64,000 bases of DNA from G963667915 sp965197385 (GCA_965197385.1 CBDANA010000007.1:372001-436000), one strand, 5' to 3'; numbered from the stretch's first letter, positions 53,521 to 62,695 are shown. The notes: generated by a model not told the origin, from the sequence alone. Translations and numbers: made by a program.

Positions 53521-54480
53521 ATGCCGGATCGCGTAAGAGTCTTCGCTCCGGCCAGCGCGTCGAATCTCGGTCCGGGCTTCGACGTGCTCGGGCTGGCGCT
53601 GCCGCAGCCGGGTGACGTCGTTGAGGCGGAGGTGCGCGGCGCGCCAGGGGTCGAGTTGGTCGAGGTGACCGGCGATGACGGCGCGCTGCCCACCGATCCC
53701 GACCGCAACGTGGCCGGGGTTGCCGCGGCCGACGTCCTGCGGCGCCTCGACGGGTTGCCGCTGGAGGCGCCGTCGCGCCGCGGTGTGCGGCTTTGGCTGC
53801 ACAAGCAGATGCCGCTCGCGAGCGGGCTGGGCAGCTCGGGTGCCAGCGCCGTCGCCGGAGCGTTCGCGGTCAACGAGCTGTTCGGAGGGCCCCTGTCGCG
53901 GCGCGAGCTGGTCGTGAGCGCGCTGGCGGGGGAACAGTCGGCGTCGGGCACGCCGCACGCCGACAACGTGGCGCCGAGCCTGCTGGGCGGCATCGTGCTG
54001 ATTCGCAGCTACGACCCGCTCGAACTGATCGACCTGCCGATCCCAGATGCGCTGCGCGTCGTCGTCGTGCATCCGCATCATGAAGTGTCGACGGCGGCAG
54101 CGCGGCGCCTCACGGCGGAGCGGCAATATGCACTGGCCGATGCCGTCGCCAACCTCGGGAACATCGCGGCGCTCGTCGACGCGCTACACCGCGGCGATCT
54201 CGCGCAGTTCGGCCGGAGCATCAGCGACCGGCTCGTCGAGCCGGTGCGCGCGCATCTGCTTCCCGGATTGGCGGAGGTGAAGGTGGCAGCGCTCGAAGGG
54301 GGCGCGCTGGGCTGTTCTATTTCCGGGTCCGGGCCGTCGCTCTTCGCGTTCGCTGGCAGCGACGGCGACGCGCACGCCATCGGTGAGGCGATGCAGGCGG
54401 CCTTTCGCGCTGTCGCCGGTTTCGAGTCGGACGTGTATCTGGGACCGGTCAATAAGGAAGGGGCCGTTCAGCTCGAATGA
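53521..54480 (+). CDS. thrB: Homoserine kinase
   Basis: 319 residues, GHMP kinase. N-terminal VFAPASASNLGPGFDVLGLA, the ATP-binding motif PLASGLGSSGASA (98-110) and the C-terminal CSISGSGPSLFAFAGS are diagnostic of ThrB. It phosphorylates homoserine on the way to threonine. No thrA or thrC gene is adjacent. There is no clear ribosome site. Confidence 0.94.
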   Translation: MPDRVRVFAPASASNLGPGFDVLGLALPQPGDVVEAEVRGAPGVELVEVTGDDGALPTDPDRNVAGVAAADVLRRLDGLPLEAPSRRGVRLWLHKQMPLASGLGSSGASAVAGAFAVNELFGGPLSRRELVVSALAGEQSASGTPHADNVAPSLLGGIVLIRSYDPLELIDLPIPDALRVVVVHPHHEVSTAAARRLTAERQYALADAVANLGNIAALVDALHRGDLAQFGRSISDRLVEPVRAHLLPGLAEVKVAALEGGALGCSISGSGPSLFAFAGSDGDAHAIGEAMQAAFRAVAGFESDVYLGPVNKEGAVQLE

Positions 54481-54489
54481 CGCTGCGAC

Positions 54490-54590
54490 GGGCTCTCGGC
54501 TCTCGGCTCTCGCCGAACCTTTGTCGAGGTGATGCTCCTGCTGGAGTCCCAGAGCCCAGAGCCCAGAGCCTAGAGCCTAGAGCCGAAGGC
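54490..54590. repeat. Inverted pair of AGAGCC-type repeats
   Basis: GGGCTCTCGGCTCTCGGCTC at 54490-54513 faces CCCAGAGCCCAGAGCCCAGA plus GCCTAGAGCCTAGAGCC at 54547-54585. Units are 7 bp long. The arms can form a hairpin with a ~35-base loop between thrB and the convergent peptidase gene. Confidence 0.75.
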
Positions 54591-54611
54591 CACGCGCAAA
54601 ACGCGCGCGGC

Positions 54612-57221
54612 CTACATCCCGCCGCGGTAGATCGCGTTGAACAGCAGCTTGAAGGTGCCGTGCGACTGGCCGCGATGCTGCGCGCGGAAGCCGAGCAGCA
54701 CGACGCGGCCCCGCTCGACCTCGGCCTCCACGACGGCCACCTGTCCGGCAATGACCTCATCGCCCATCAGCCACCCGCTCTTCAGGAGGTCGTCCGACGG
54801 ATAGCTCGCGACCGCCGTCACCGAATCCGGCGGCTCGGCCTTGACGCCCATCTGGCGGTCGCGGCTGCTGGCCGGACGTCCCAGCGTGAACGCCGGACTG
54901 CGTGAGAAGAACGCCGTGGCTGCCTCCGGCATGCCCCAGCCCAGCGGGTGCGCGGTGTCGACATCGAGCCGCAAGAGCGTGCCCGGAATGAAGAAGGTGT
55001 CATCCGACTGTCCCGCCGTGACGTCCCGCAGCGGCAGATCAAAAATTTCGAGGGGCAGCTCCGCGGCCGTGTCCATCGCGACCAGCGTGCCCCCGTCGAC
55101 TACGAAGTCGTGCAGATTCGCAAGGCCGCGGATCGTCATGCCTCCGGCGTACTCGGGGGGCATCCGGTCGTCGGACAGACCGCGGAGCATGCCCCGGTAG
55201 GTGGCGTCAGGCAAGATGATGATGTCGTACGCGCTGCGGAGGTCGCCGGCGCGGATGTCCGTGTCGTGGAGGCGCGCGTAGTCGAACTCGAACTGCTCGA
55301 GCACCCAGCGCGTCCAGCCCTCGTCCATGTTGCCGCCCCAGGCGTGGTAGAGCCCGACGCGTGGCTGACGGAGCGCCATCGTTTCCACCAGCGGCGCGTC
55401 GTCGAGCGCCACGATCCGCAGGCCCAGCGACCGGGCGGCCTCCTCGACGCGCGCGTGCGTGCCGTCCGACGCGGCTACTAGGAACGTGCCGGCCGGCCAG
55501 GTCCGCCCGGCGATGTCGATGACGGCGGTCGTCCGGGCGACCGTGTCACCGGCGGTCAAGAGCCGGTTAACCGCCGTGAACGCGTCGTTCACCTTGTGGT
55601 CGATTGCATACACGGAGGCCGCGCGCCCGGAGACCGACCCGTTCGGCGGCGTCGCCCAACCCACCGGCTCGAGCGCGAGCTCGGCGCGGCGTGCACCCAG
55701 CCCCGAATGCGTCCGGACGTCGACTCCCATCTGGTGCGGCAGGGTCCAGCCGCTGATGTCGTAGGGGCGGTCGGGCGGTCCGCCCGGGTAGAGCCGCCGG
55801 TCCGGATAGACCTGCGGCGTGAGCAGATCGGTCAGGTGCGGCCGAAACGGCTGCGCGCCCGGCACAATGTAGCTGCCGGCCGGATACGATACACCATCGA
55901 GCGTGAACGCAGCGTTCGCCTGCTCGACGTCCACCGCGCCCCACCGCAGGACATTTACCAGCTTCGCCGCCGTGCCTGGATCCCACTGGTCGGCCGAAAT
56001 GACGTAGGTTTCGTTCTCGCCCGTGGCGATCGCCTCACGTCCCATCTGGTAAATGTTCGACAGCCACTCGGCCCGCCGCTTGGCGCCGATGTCGAGCACC
56101 GCCATCGAGCCGGTGATCATGTACTCACAGCTGTCGCGCAGATGCCACTCGCCGCCCATGTACGGGTTGGGGTAGAACGCCGACGGCGCCGTCGTTGACT
56201 CGCCGTTGCCGAAGGTCGCTGGAAACGTCTCGGGGTCGTAGACGGCCGGTGCCGGCGAAGCGTGGGACGTCTCGGTCAGGATGCCGATCATGTTGTGGAA
56301 GTACGGCGCGGTGCGCATGCCGCCGTTCCACCAGGTGTCGAAGCCGACACGCGAGACGACGCCCGACTTCCCTTCCTGATCGAATCGCCGACCCATGGCG
56401 GAGCCCACCGCGTTGATACCGCGCATGACCAGCGGCGGAATGTTCGGGTTCACCGGCTCGGCAAACGGCGGAATGAAGATGCGCGACGGATACGGCCCGG
56501 TCTGGTGCTGGTTGTAGACGATCTGCGGAAACCACTCCTGGTAGAGCTGGCGCCCGACGTTCTGGCTTTCGGGTTGGCTGAACATGAACCAGTCGCGGTT
56601 GTTGTCGTGGCCGACGTAGGTCTGGTACAGCTCGGGCAGCGGCGCGCCTTCGTACTCGGTGCCCACGTGCTGCATGTACCACTCCGCCACGAGCGTCGTG
56701 CCGTCCGGGTTCATGTTCGGGACCAGCAGGAAGATGACGTTGTCGCGGATGAACCGCATCTCGTCGGTGTCCTCGGTCACCGCCTTGTAGGCCATCCACG
56801 GGGCTGTCTGGCCGTGCGCCACCTCGGTCGAGTGCAGGCCGAAGTCGATCCAGACGATCGCCTTGCCCTCGTCGACCAGCGCCTGCGCCTCGCCCTCGCT
56901 CGCCCGCGCCCGCGCCAGAGTCTGCGAAATCTCCTTGTAGCGATCGAGGTTCCGCATGTTGGCTTCGGACGAGATGATCGCCATGAGCTGCGTGCGGCCC
57001 TCGGCGGTCTGGCCGATGTCCACGAGCTGCATGCGGTCGGTGGCCGCGTCGAGCACGCGGAAGTACTCGGCGATCTGCTCGTAGGTGGCGAGCGTGTTGT
57101 CAGCGCACGGAGCCCAGCCGATGACGCTCTCCGGCGTCGGTGCGTCGGCCTGCGTGGCGGGCGCCATCGACGGGAAAGCCAGTAACGGCAGGATGGCGAG
57201 AGCGTGAGACCAGCGCTTCAT
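54612..57221 (-). CDS. Secreted M14-family zinc carboxypeptidase-like protein
   Basis: 869 residues with a signal peptide (ALAILPLLAFPSMAPATQAD). M14 domain at ~40-400: zinc ligands His130 and Glu133 (FGLHSTEVAHGQ), MNPDGTTLVAEWYMQHVG, the third-ligand region YNQHQTGPYPSRIF and the catalytic Glu area GILTETSHASPAPA. The C-terminal ~450 residues include a glutamine-amidotransferase-like region (DYARLHDTDIRAGDLRSAYD, IILPDATYRGMLRGL) that many acidobacterial M14 proteins share. It is likely a periplasmic peptidase for peptide scavenging. An AGAGCC repeat pair borders each end. Confidence 0.9.
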   Translation of the reverse strand: MKRWSHALAILPLLAFPSMAPATQADAPTPESVIGWAPCADNTLATYEQIAEYFRVLDAATDRMQLVDIGQTAEGRTQLMAIISSEANMRNLDRYKEISQTLARARASEGEAQALVDEGKAIVWIDFGLHSTEVAHGQTAPWMAYKAVTEDTDEMRFIRDNVIFLLVPNMNPDGTTLVAEWYMQHVGTEYEGAPLPELYQTYVGHDNNRDWFMFSQPESQNVGRQLYQEWFPQIVYNQHQTGPYPSRIFIPPFAEPVNPNIPPLVMRGINAVGSAMGRRFDQEGKSGVVSRVGFDTWWNGGMRTAPYFHNMIGILTETSHASPAPAVYDPETFPATFGNGESTTAPSAFYPNPYMGGEWHLRDSCEYMITGSMAVLDIGAKRRAEWLSNIYQMGREAIATGENETYVISADQWDPGTAAKLVNVLRWGAVDVEQANAAFTLDGVSYPAGSYIVPGAQPFRPHLTDLLTPQVYPDRRLYPGGPPDRPYDISGWTLPHQMGVDVRTHSGLGARRAELALEPVGWATPPNGSVSGRAASVYAIDHKVNDAFTAVNRLLTAGDTVARTTAVIDIAGRTWPAGTFLVAASDGTHARVEEAARSLGLRIVALDDAPLVETMALRQPRVGLYHAWGGNMDEGWTRWVLEQFEFDYARLHDTDIRAGDLRSAYDIIILPDATYRGMLRGLSDDRMPPEYAGGMTIRGLANLHDFVVDGGTLVAMDTAAELPLEIFDLPLRDVTAGQSDDTFFIPGTLLRLDVDTAHPLGWGMPEAATAFFSRSPAFTLGRPASSRDRQMGVKAEPPDSVTAVASYPSDDLLKSGWLMGDEVIAGQVAVVEAEVERGRVVLLGFRAQHRGQSHGTFKLLFNAIYRGGM

Positions 57222-57236
57222 GGAGTCCTCCAGTGT

Positions 57237-57381
57237 CGGGCTCTAGGCTCTGGGCTTTCGGCTCCAGGAACCCTGACGGTAGTTCAAAGCCCGGGCGACA
57301 CCTTGGGGACCGTCGGCCCTGGGCTCACGATGGCAGCCTACCGCAGGAGGACCAGAGCTGAAAGCCGAGAGCCGAGAGTCC
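57237..57381. repeat. Inverted pair of AGAGCC-type repeats
   Basis: CGGGCTCTAGGCTCTGGGCT with TTCGGCTCC at 57237-57265 faces CCAGAGCTGAAAGCCGAGAG plus CCGAGAG at 57352-57378. They fill the gap between the peptidase start and the end of the WYL regulator gene. Confidence 0.7.
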
Positions 57382-58370
57382 TATCGTTCGTATCCCGCTC
57401 GGGCCCGTTTGAGCTCCGCGGCAATGTCCGACACCAGGGTCTCCGGCGCGATGACTCGCGCCTGCGCGCCGAAGCCGAGGATCCAGCTTCTCAGCGCCTC
57501 GTCGATGCAGACGTCGAGCGCCAGCACGAGCGCGCCGTCCCCTCGTTCGGTCGTCTGCTGCGAGGCGTGCCATTCCCGCTCGCGGACATACGGCGCAATC
57601 CGCGGCACGAACTCCACCTCGACGCGTTGCGGCGGGCCCTGATTGATGCCGATGCCGAGCGAGTGGGCCCATAGCTCCGGCGCGAGCTCCTGAGTCGGCT
57701 GGAAGGTCGTCTCGAGCAGTGAGAACCGGGCGATGCGCTCGACGGCGAAGGTGCGCATCTGTTCGTACTCCGGCACGTAGGCGAACAGATACAACCCGCC
57801 CTGGGCATACAGCAAGCGGTAGGGCTCGATGAGATAGTCCTTCGTGCGGTTGCTCGAGAACGAGTGATACTGGATGGTTGCCTGGCGCTGCCGCAATGTG
57901 GCGTCGATCAGACGCGCGATCGTCTCATCGAGCTGCCCGCCCCGGCGCTTCTTCGCCGGCTCGCCCTTGGCCTGGAGCACGCTGGGCAGCCGATCGAGGA
58001 ACTGCCGCATCCGCGGGGTGAGCACCGCCTCGAACTTGCCGAAGGCGCTCGCGACATCCTGCTGGAACGGCGTCCCGGCGAGGCACTCGAGGAGCGTTCG
58101 GCTGAAGTAGAGCGCGCACAGCTCGGCCAGGCTGAAGCCGGTGTCGCCGAGCGCCTTGAACGGGCTGGTGTCGAGCTTCCAGAAGCGCTTGCCGTCGATC
58201 AGCTCGTCATAGATTGGAAAGCCGGCGGTCTGCAGCGCGTCGAGGTCCCGACGAATCGTGCGGGTCGTGACCTGCGTCTTGCGCGCGAGGCTGGCGATCG
58301 TCTCGCGGCGCGACGCCTCGAGCTCGCGCAGGACGGTCCACTGGCGAATGACCTCGGTATTTCGAGGCAC
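57381..58370 (-). CDS. WYL-domain transcriptional regulator
   Basis: 329 residues: an N-terminal DeoR-type winged helix (IASLARKTQVTTRTIRRDLD, LQTAGFPIYDELIDGKRFWK), a middle helical part and a WYL domain (ATIQYHSFSSNRTKDYLIEP, YRLLYAQGGLYLFAYVPEYE, TFAVERIARFSLLETTFQPT) followed by the WCX extension. WYL proteins sense nucleic acids or nucleotides and often act in stress or DNA-damage responses. No defence genes are adjacent. It is bracketed by AGAGCC repeats on both sides. Confidence 0.92.
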   Translation of the reverse strand: MPRNTEVIRQWTVLRELEASRRETIASLARKTQVTTRTIRRDLDALQTAGFPIYDELIDGKRFWKLDTSPFKALGDTGFSLAELCALYFSRTLLECLAGTPFQQDVASAFGKFEAVLTPRMRQFLDRLPSVLQAKGEPAKKRRGGQLDETIARLIDATLRQRQATIQYHSFSSNRTKDYLIEPYRLLYAQGGLYLFAYVPEYEQMRTFAVERIARFSLLETTFQPTQELAPELWAHSLGIGINQGPPQRVEVEFVPRIAPYVREREWHASQQTTERGDGALVLALDVCIDEALRSWILGFGAQARVIAPETLVSDIAAELKRARAGYER

Positions 58371-58385
58371 GGGAGCCTTTCCGTC

Positions 58386-58416
58386 CTAGAGCCGAGAGCC
58401 GAGAGCTGAGAGCCCC
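58386..58416 (+). repeat. AGAGCC-type repeat
   Basis: TAGAGCCGAGAGCCGAGAGC followed by TGAGAGCCCC: four to five 7-bp units between the htpG stop and the WYL regulator start. Confidence 0.65.
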
Positions 58417-58420
58417 ATGA

Positions 58421-60340
58421 TCACAGCCCCTTTATCAGCAACTCTCCGATGGCCTTGTTGAACCGGGCTGGATCGGGAAGTTCCGAGCCTTCGGCCAGCA
58501 GCGCGTAGCCGAACAGCACGTGCGCGTAATCCACCAGCGCCGGGTCGTCCTGATTCGCGGCGAAGCGCTCCTGCAGCTTCTCGGCGATCGCATGCGTTGG
58601 ATTGATCTCGAGGATTCGCTTCTGCTGCGTGATCGCGTCGGGCCCTTGTGTGCGTCGCAGCAAGCGCTCGAGATTCGGGCTCAAATCGCCCTCGGCGCCC
58701 ACCAGACAGACTGGTGACGTGGTCAGGCGGGTCGATAACCGGGCCTCCTTGACCCAGTCGGTGAGCGTGGACTGCAGGAACTCCAGCACCGTGGCGAACC
58801 GTTTGCGTTGCTCGATCAGGTCGGCTTCCGCCTGCTTACGTTCGTCCTCGCTGCCCAGCTCGACCATGCCTTTGCCGACCGACTTCAGCGATTTGCCGTC
58901 GAACTCTGGCACGCGCGCGGTCACCAGCTCGTCGACCGGATCGACGAGGTACAGAACCTCGTAGCCCTTCGCCTGGAACGCCTCGAGATGCGGTGAGTGC
59001 TCGACGACCGCGCGCGATTCGCCGGTGAGGTAGTAGATCTCCGTCTGATCCGACTTCATCCGGGCGACGTACTCGTCGAGCGTCGTGAGGGCCGTCGCGT
59101 CGTTCGAGGACTGAAACAGCAGCAGCGGCAACAGTTTGTCCTTGACGTCCCCCTCGCCGGCGATGCCTTCCTTCAGGACCGACCCGAATTCGCCCCACAG
59201 CTTCCGGTACGTGTCGCGATCGGTGTCGCGCAGCAGCTTCAGGTGGTCCAGCACCTTCCGGCTGAGCCAGCTCTGCATCTGACTGATGTGGCGGTTCTGC
59301 TGAATCATCTCGCGCGACAGGTTGAGCGGGAGATCGGCGGAGTCGACGATGCCCTTGATGAAACGCAAATAGGGCGGCAGGAGATTCTGGCAGCGGTCCA
59401 TGATCAGGATTCGCCGCACGTAGAGTTGCAGGCCGAACTGCTGGTCGCGGAAGTAGAGGTCGAACGGCGCCTGGGACGGGATGAAGAGCAACGCCTGGTA
59501 CTCCAGTCGGCCTTCGGCCTTCAACGACAAGCGGTCCAGCGGCTCGGCCCAGTCATGGGTGACGTGCCGGTAGAACTCGGTGAACTCCTCGTCCTTCACG
59601 TCGCCGGGCGGGCGGGTCCAGATCGGCTGCATCGAGTTCAGGACCTGCTCTTCGGGCGCCGCGCTCGCGTCGGCGTCCGGACGGGGGGCGGTCATTTTGA
59701 TCGGGTAGCCCACGAAATCCGAATAGCGCTTCACGAGCATCCTGAGCACGTCGGGCGCGGTGAAGTCGGCGAGGCCGTGCTCCGTGTCAACTGCCTTGAG
59801 GTGCAGCGTGATCGTCGTGCCGCGTGAGAACCGGCTGTCCTCGGTGATCGCGTAGGTGCCGTCGCCGGTCGACGACCAGTGGGTCGCCTTCTCGTCGTCG
59901 GCCCGCCGGGTGACGAGCGTGACGCGGTCGGCGACCATGAAGACCGAGTAGAACCCAACGCCGAACTGTCCAATGAGCTGAGCCGCGGCGTCGCCCGACT
60001 GACTCGCGCGCAGCCGCTCGACCAGCTCGCGCGTGCCCGACTTGGCGATGGTGCCGATGTTCTCCGTGACCTCCGCCCGGCTCATGCCGATGCCGTTGTC
60101 GGCGATGCTCAACGTCCGGGCCGCCGCATCGGTGTCCAGCCTGATCTCCAGCGGGTCGTCCGGCTGCAGGACGTCCGGGTCGGTGAGCGCCTCGATCCGC
60201 ACCCGGTCGAGCGCATCGGACGCGTTCGAGATGAGCTCCCTCAGAAAGATGTCCTTCTGGGAATAGAGCGAGTGGATCACGATGTCGAGCAGCTGCTTGG
60301 CTTCAGCCTGGAACTGGAATGTTTCCACCGGCGCGGTCAT
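58421..60340 (-). CDS. htpG: Molecular chaperone HtpG (Hsp90)
   Basis: 639 residues from ATG 60340, preceded by GGAGGA at the right distance; a GTG two codons earlier is less likely. GHKL ATPase domain: LRELISNASDALDRVRIEAL, IADNGIGMSRAEVTENIGTI and GQFGVGFYSVFMVADRVTLV. Middle domain with RRILIMDRCQNLLPPYLRFI and SADLPLNLSREMIQQNRHIS, and the C-terminal dimerisation domain. ATP-dependent chaperone of the cytosol. TACAAT (60391-60386 on minus) is a plausible -10 box. No CIRCE element is seen. Confidence 0.96.
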   Translation of the reverse strand: MTAPVETFQFQAEAKQLLDIVIHSLYSQKDIFLRELISNASDALDRVRIEALTDPDVLQPDDPLEIRLDTDAAARTLSIADNGIGMSRAEVTENIGTIAKSGTRELVERLRASQSGDAAAQLIGQFGVGFYSVFMVADRVTLVTRRADDEKATHWSSTGDGTYAITEDSRFSRGTTITLHLKAVDTEHGLADFTAPDVLRMLVKRYSDFVGYPIKMTAPRPDADASAAPEEQVLNSMQPIWTRPPGDVKDEEFTEFYRHVTHDWAEPLDRLSLKAEGRLEYQALLFIPSQAPFDLYFRDQQFGLQLYVRRILIMDRCQNLLPPYLRFIKGIVDSADLPLNLSREMIQQNRHISQMQSWLSRKVLDHLKLLRDTDRDTYRKLWGEFGSVLKEGIAGEGDVKDKLLPLLLFQSSNDATALTTLDEYVARMKSDQTEIYYLTGESRAVVEHSPHLEAFQAKGYEVLYLVDPVDELVTARVPEFDGKSLKSVGKGMVELGSEDERKQAEADLIEQRKRFATVLEFLQSTLTDWVKEARLSTRLTTSPVCLVGAEGDLSPNLERLLRRTQGPDAITQQKRILEINPTHAIAEKLQERFAANQDDPALVDYAHVLFGYALLAEGSELPDPARFNKAIGELLIKGL

Positions 60341-60385
60341 GAGCACGTCCTCCAGGCAGGTCAGTGTCGGCCTGCTGACTCCAGC

Positions 60386-60391
60386 ATTGTA
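60386..60391 (-). promoter_or_regulatory. Putative -10 box TACAAT for htpG
   Basis: TACAAT on the minus strand, 45 bp before the htpG start. The -35 is poorly conserved, so assignment is tentative. Confidence 0.3.
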
Positions 60392-60595
60392 GCGATTCAG
60401 CCAGGGCGAAGAAAAGGCGTGACCTCTCCTGTCACTCCTCCTGGGTAGAGTCGCGTCTAAGCTTAAGTGAAGAGAGAGTCCAGGGATGGCTGGAACTGGT
60501 CAAGTTGGCGTACGGAGGCATTCCGGGAGGCTATCGTCGATCCTGGTCCCGTTTTTGCGCACGTAATTTTACGGAACTGCACGACGGGGTGTGAG

Positions 60596-61072
60596 ATGCG
60601 CTACCAGACAGGCACGGTGGCCCGACAACTCGAGCTCGAATACCTCGAGCTGAACTCCGCGCCGACCGGAGGCCCAACGGCAGGATCGGCCGTCACGGCC
60701 GGCCAGCAGCCGTGTGCGATCTGCCAGACGCGTCACGTGATGGTGGAAAGCCGCCGCAGCTGCCGGACCGACCTCTTCGATACGCTCTGTTTCCGCTGTT
60801 ACCACCTGCAGATGCAGCGCAAGCGGATGTCCACGCGGCGGCGCGCGCAGGCCGCCGTCCGCGCCGCAACGGACGACCTCATTGATACGTTGGATACGGT
60901 GCGGCAGCGGCCGGCGATGCCGGAACCGAAGTATCTCGCGCTCGAGCATCGGCGCCGGCAGGCCCAGATGGCGGCGCGCCGCGAGATGGATCGGCGGGAG
61001 GCCAAGACGACCGATCCGGCGCGGGCCCGTCGCGTGGCCCGACTGGCGGCGCTGGCCGGGCGGGCCGGCTGA
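60596..61072 (+). CDS. Small zinc-ribbon-type hypothetical protein
   Basis: 158 residues from ATG 60596 (GGTGTGAG upstream); an in-frame extension to 60467 has no coding character. Two CxxC pairs, Cys40/Cys43 (QPCAICQTRH) and Cys65/Cys68 (DTLCFRCYHLQ), probably bind zinc. The rest is highly basic and helical (STRRRAQAAVRAATDDLI, RRRQAQMAARREMDRREAK). This resembles nucleic-acid-associated small proteins; function unknown. It is convergent with the ferredoxin gene. Confidence 0.7.
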   Translation: MRYQTGTVARQLELEYLELNSAPTGGPTAGSAVTAGQQPCAICQTRHVMVESRRSCRTDLFDTLCFRCYHLQMQRKRMSTRRRAQAAVRAATDDLIDTLDTVRQRPAMPEPKYLALEHRRRQAQMAARREMDRREAKTTDPARARRVARLAALAGRAG

Positions 61073-61111
61073 CGGTAAAGAAGGCTGCGCCGCTTCCCCT
61101 GTCTCCCTCTC

Positions 61112-61155
61112 CCGCTCCTTCGGTGCCACGCCGGGCTTGCACCACGGGCGGCTAG
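61112..61155. repeat. Degenerate half of a CTAG palindromic element
   Basis: The 3' half of the family consensus is recognisable: CTTCGGTGCCACGCCGGGCT and GCACCACGGGCGGCTAG. The 5' half is missing. It lies between convergent genes, and its terminal CTAG supplies the ferredoxin stop codon. Confidence 0.55.
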
Positions 61156-61352
61156 GCCTTGGTCATCGTGATTGGAAACGTGAACCGCACGCAGCCGACC
61201 GGGCACTCTATCCGGCAGACCCCGCACCACCAGCACTCGTCGAGGTACTCGACGACCGCCTTGTTGCCTTCCATTCGCAGCACATCGCCGGGACACATGT
61301 CGACGCAGATGACGCATCCGATGCAGGTGTCCAGCATCTGCGTAGCCGTCAC
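61152..61352 (-). CDS. 2[4Fe-4S] ferredoxin
   Basis: 66 residues from GTG 61352 with two complete cluster motifs: Cys10, 13, 16, 20 (CIGCVICVDMCPGD) and Cys40, 43, 46, 50 (CWWCGVCRIECPVG). It resembles the small iron-sulfur partner of fumarate reductase/APS reductase-type flavoproteins and transfers electrons in the cytoplasm. The 5' end overlaps the stub of such a flavoprotein in another frame, so the ferredoxin may have lost a few N-terminal residues and its electron partner. The stop comes from a repeat terminus. Confidence 0.8.
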   Translation of the reverse strand: MTATQMLDTCIGCVICVDMCPGDVLRMEGNKAVVEYLDECWWCGVCRIECPVGCVRFTFPITMTKA

Positions 61353-61354
61353 GC

Positions 61355-61548
61355 GTGTCCCACCATTCGCCCTCGTTCAGGTAGGCGAGACAATGGTCTA
61401 CGCCGCCGGCGATGGCGCCGCTGCGCTCGATCTTGGCTTTTTCCATAACGACGACGCGCGCACCCTGTTCCGCCGCGCCCATCGCCACGAAGAGGCCGGC
61501 GAAGCCGCCGCCCACGATGGCGACATCCGTCTCAATCACGTCCTGCAT
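61355..61548 (-). pseudogene. N-terminal stub of an FAD-dependent fumarate reductase/APS reductase-like subunit
   Basis: About 65 residues remain: TDVAIVGGGFAGLFVAMGAA (FAD dinucleotide fold), VVVMEKAKIERSGAIAGGVD and YLNEGEWWDTRDG. Intact proteins of this class are ~550 residues. Homology ends where the ferredoxin frame begins, consistent with a deletion that joined the two genes. Confidence 0.75.
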
Positions 61549-61597
61549 GTTCCGTCTCCGTGTCGTGCATTCATCGCCAGGTCGCGCCGCGATCGAT

Positions 61598-62695
61598 TCA
61601 CACGTTCGCCGCGAGCGACGCCTCCAGCGCCGTCAGAAAATGGTCGTTCTGCCCCGGGGTACCGACGCTGACCCGCAGCGAGTCCTCGAGCAGCGGGTGG
61701 CCGCGCAACTTGCGCACCCGGACGCCGCGTTCGGCCAGGTCGGCGATTACCGCATCACCCCGGCGAGGCACCCTGAGCAAGATGAAGTTCGCGTCGGACG
61801 GGTAGACGACGATCCCCGGCTGCGCGCGCAACGTCGTGAGGAGGCGGTCGCGCTCCGCGACGATCGTCTCGACTCGAGACCGCAGGATCGTCCGGTGACG
61901 CAGCGCCGTCAGGGCCGCCTGGCACGACAGCGGATTGAGCGAGAACGGCAACTTGGCCTTGAGGATCTCCTCGACCAGCAGCGGCTGGCCGAGCAGATAG
62001 CCGACCCTGAGGCCCGCCAGGCTCATCGCCTTGGAAAACGTGCGCAGCAGCACCACGTTGTCGTACTCGTCGAGCAGCCATCGGCAGTTGGTGCCCGAGA
62101 ATTCGTGGTACGCCTCGTCAATCAGCGCCACGCCGGCGTAGCCATCGAGGATCGTCCGAAGCCCTGCCGGATCGATCGACGCGCCGGTCGGATTGTTCGG
62201 GCTGCAGATCAGGACGAGCGATGGATCGATGCGTTCGATCGCGCGTCGGATCTGCCCGGGATCGAACGCGAGGTGCGCGTCGAGCGGCACGCCCACGATC
62301 TCGGCGCCAAGAATGCGGCAGAGTCGCCCATAGAGCAGAAAGCTCGGCTGGACAATCAACACCCGCCCGCCGCCCGCCGCCGTGGCCAGCAGGGTGGCCA
62401 TCAACAGCTCGTTCGAGCCGTTTCCGACGATGATTCCCGCGGCCGGCCAGTCGGTCAACGCCGACAGTTCCCCGAGCAGTTCGGGCGGACGCCCTGCGTA
62501 GTACCGCTCCCAGCGCTCCGCGCGCGCCCGTTCGAAGGTCTCCAGTTTGAGCTCGTCCGGAAAATCGTAGGCGTTCTCGTTCTGGTCGAGCTTGACCTTG
62601 ACCTTGGCGTTGGGATGGGCGTCGTAATAGCCCGACAATTCCCGGATGACGTGCCTCACCCGATCGAGCGCCGAAGGGCGAGGAGTCATCGTCAT
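61598..62695 (-). CDS. hisC: Histidinol-phosphate aminotransferase
   Basis: 365 residues. Fold-type I aminotransferase with the PLP lysine Lys222 (LRTFSKAMSLAGLRVGYL), VKLDQNENAYDFPDELK at the N-terminus, GNGSNELLMATLLATAAGGG, ICSPNNPTGASID and SLRVSVGTPGQNDHFLTALE near the end. It converts histidinol phosphate and 2-oxoglutarate into imidazole-acetol phosphate and glutamate in histidine synthesis. No other his gene is adjacent, so a related aromatic aminotransferase is possible. Start ATG 62695. Confidence 0.9.
   Translation of the reverse strand: MTMTPRPSALDRVRHVIRELSGYYDAHPNAKVKVKLDQNENAYDFPDELKLETFERARAERWERYYAGRPPELLGELSALTDWPAAGIIVGNGSNELLMATLLATAAGGGRVLIVQPSFLLYGRLCRILGAEIVGVPLDAHLAFDPGQIRRAIERIDPSLVLICSPNNPTGASIDPAGLRTILDGYAGVALIDEAYHEFSGTNCRWLLDEYDNVVLLRTFSKAMSLAGLRVGYLLGQPLLVEEILKAKLPFSLNPLSCQAALTALRHRTILRSRVETIVAERDRLLTTLRAQPGIVVYPSDANFILLRVPRRGDAVIADLAERGVRVRKLRGHPLLEDSLRVSVGTPGQNDHFLTALEASLAANV

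Noticed and set aside
53168..53536. A 122-codon plus-strand frame before thrB
   Set aside because: No domain, no ribosome site, overlaps the thrB start and the aminotransferase fragment; composition looks noncoding.
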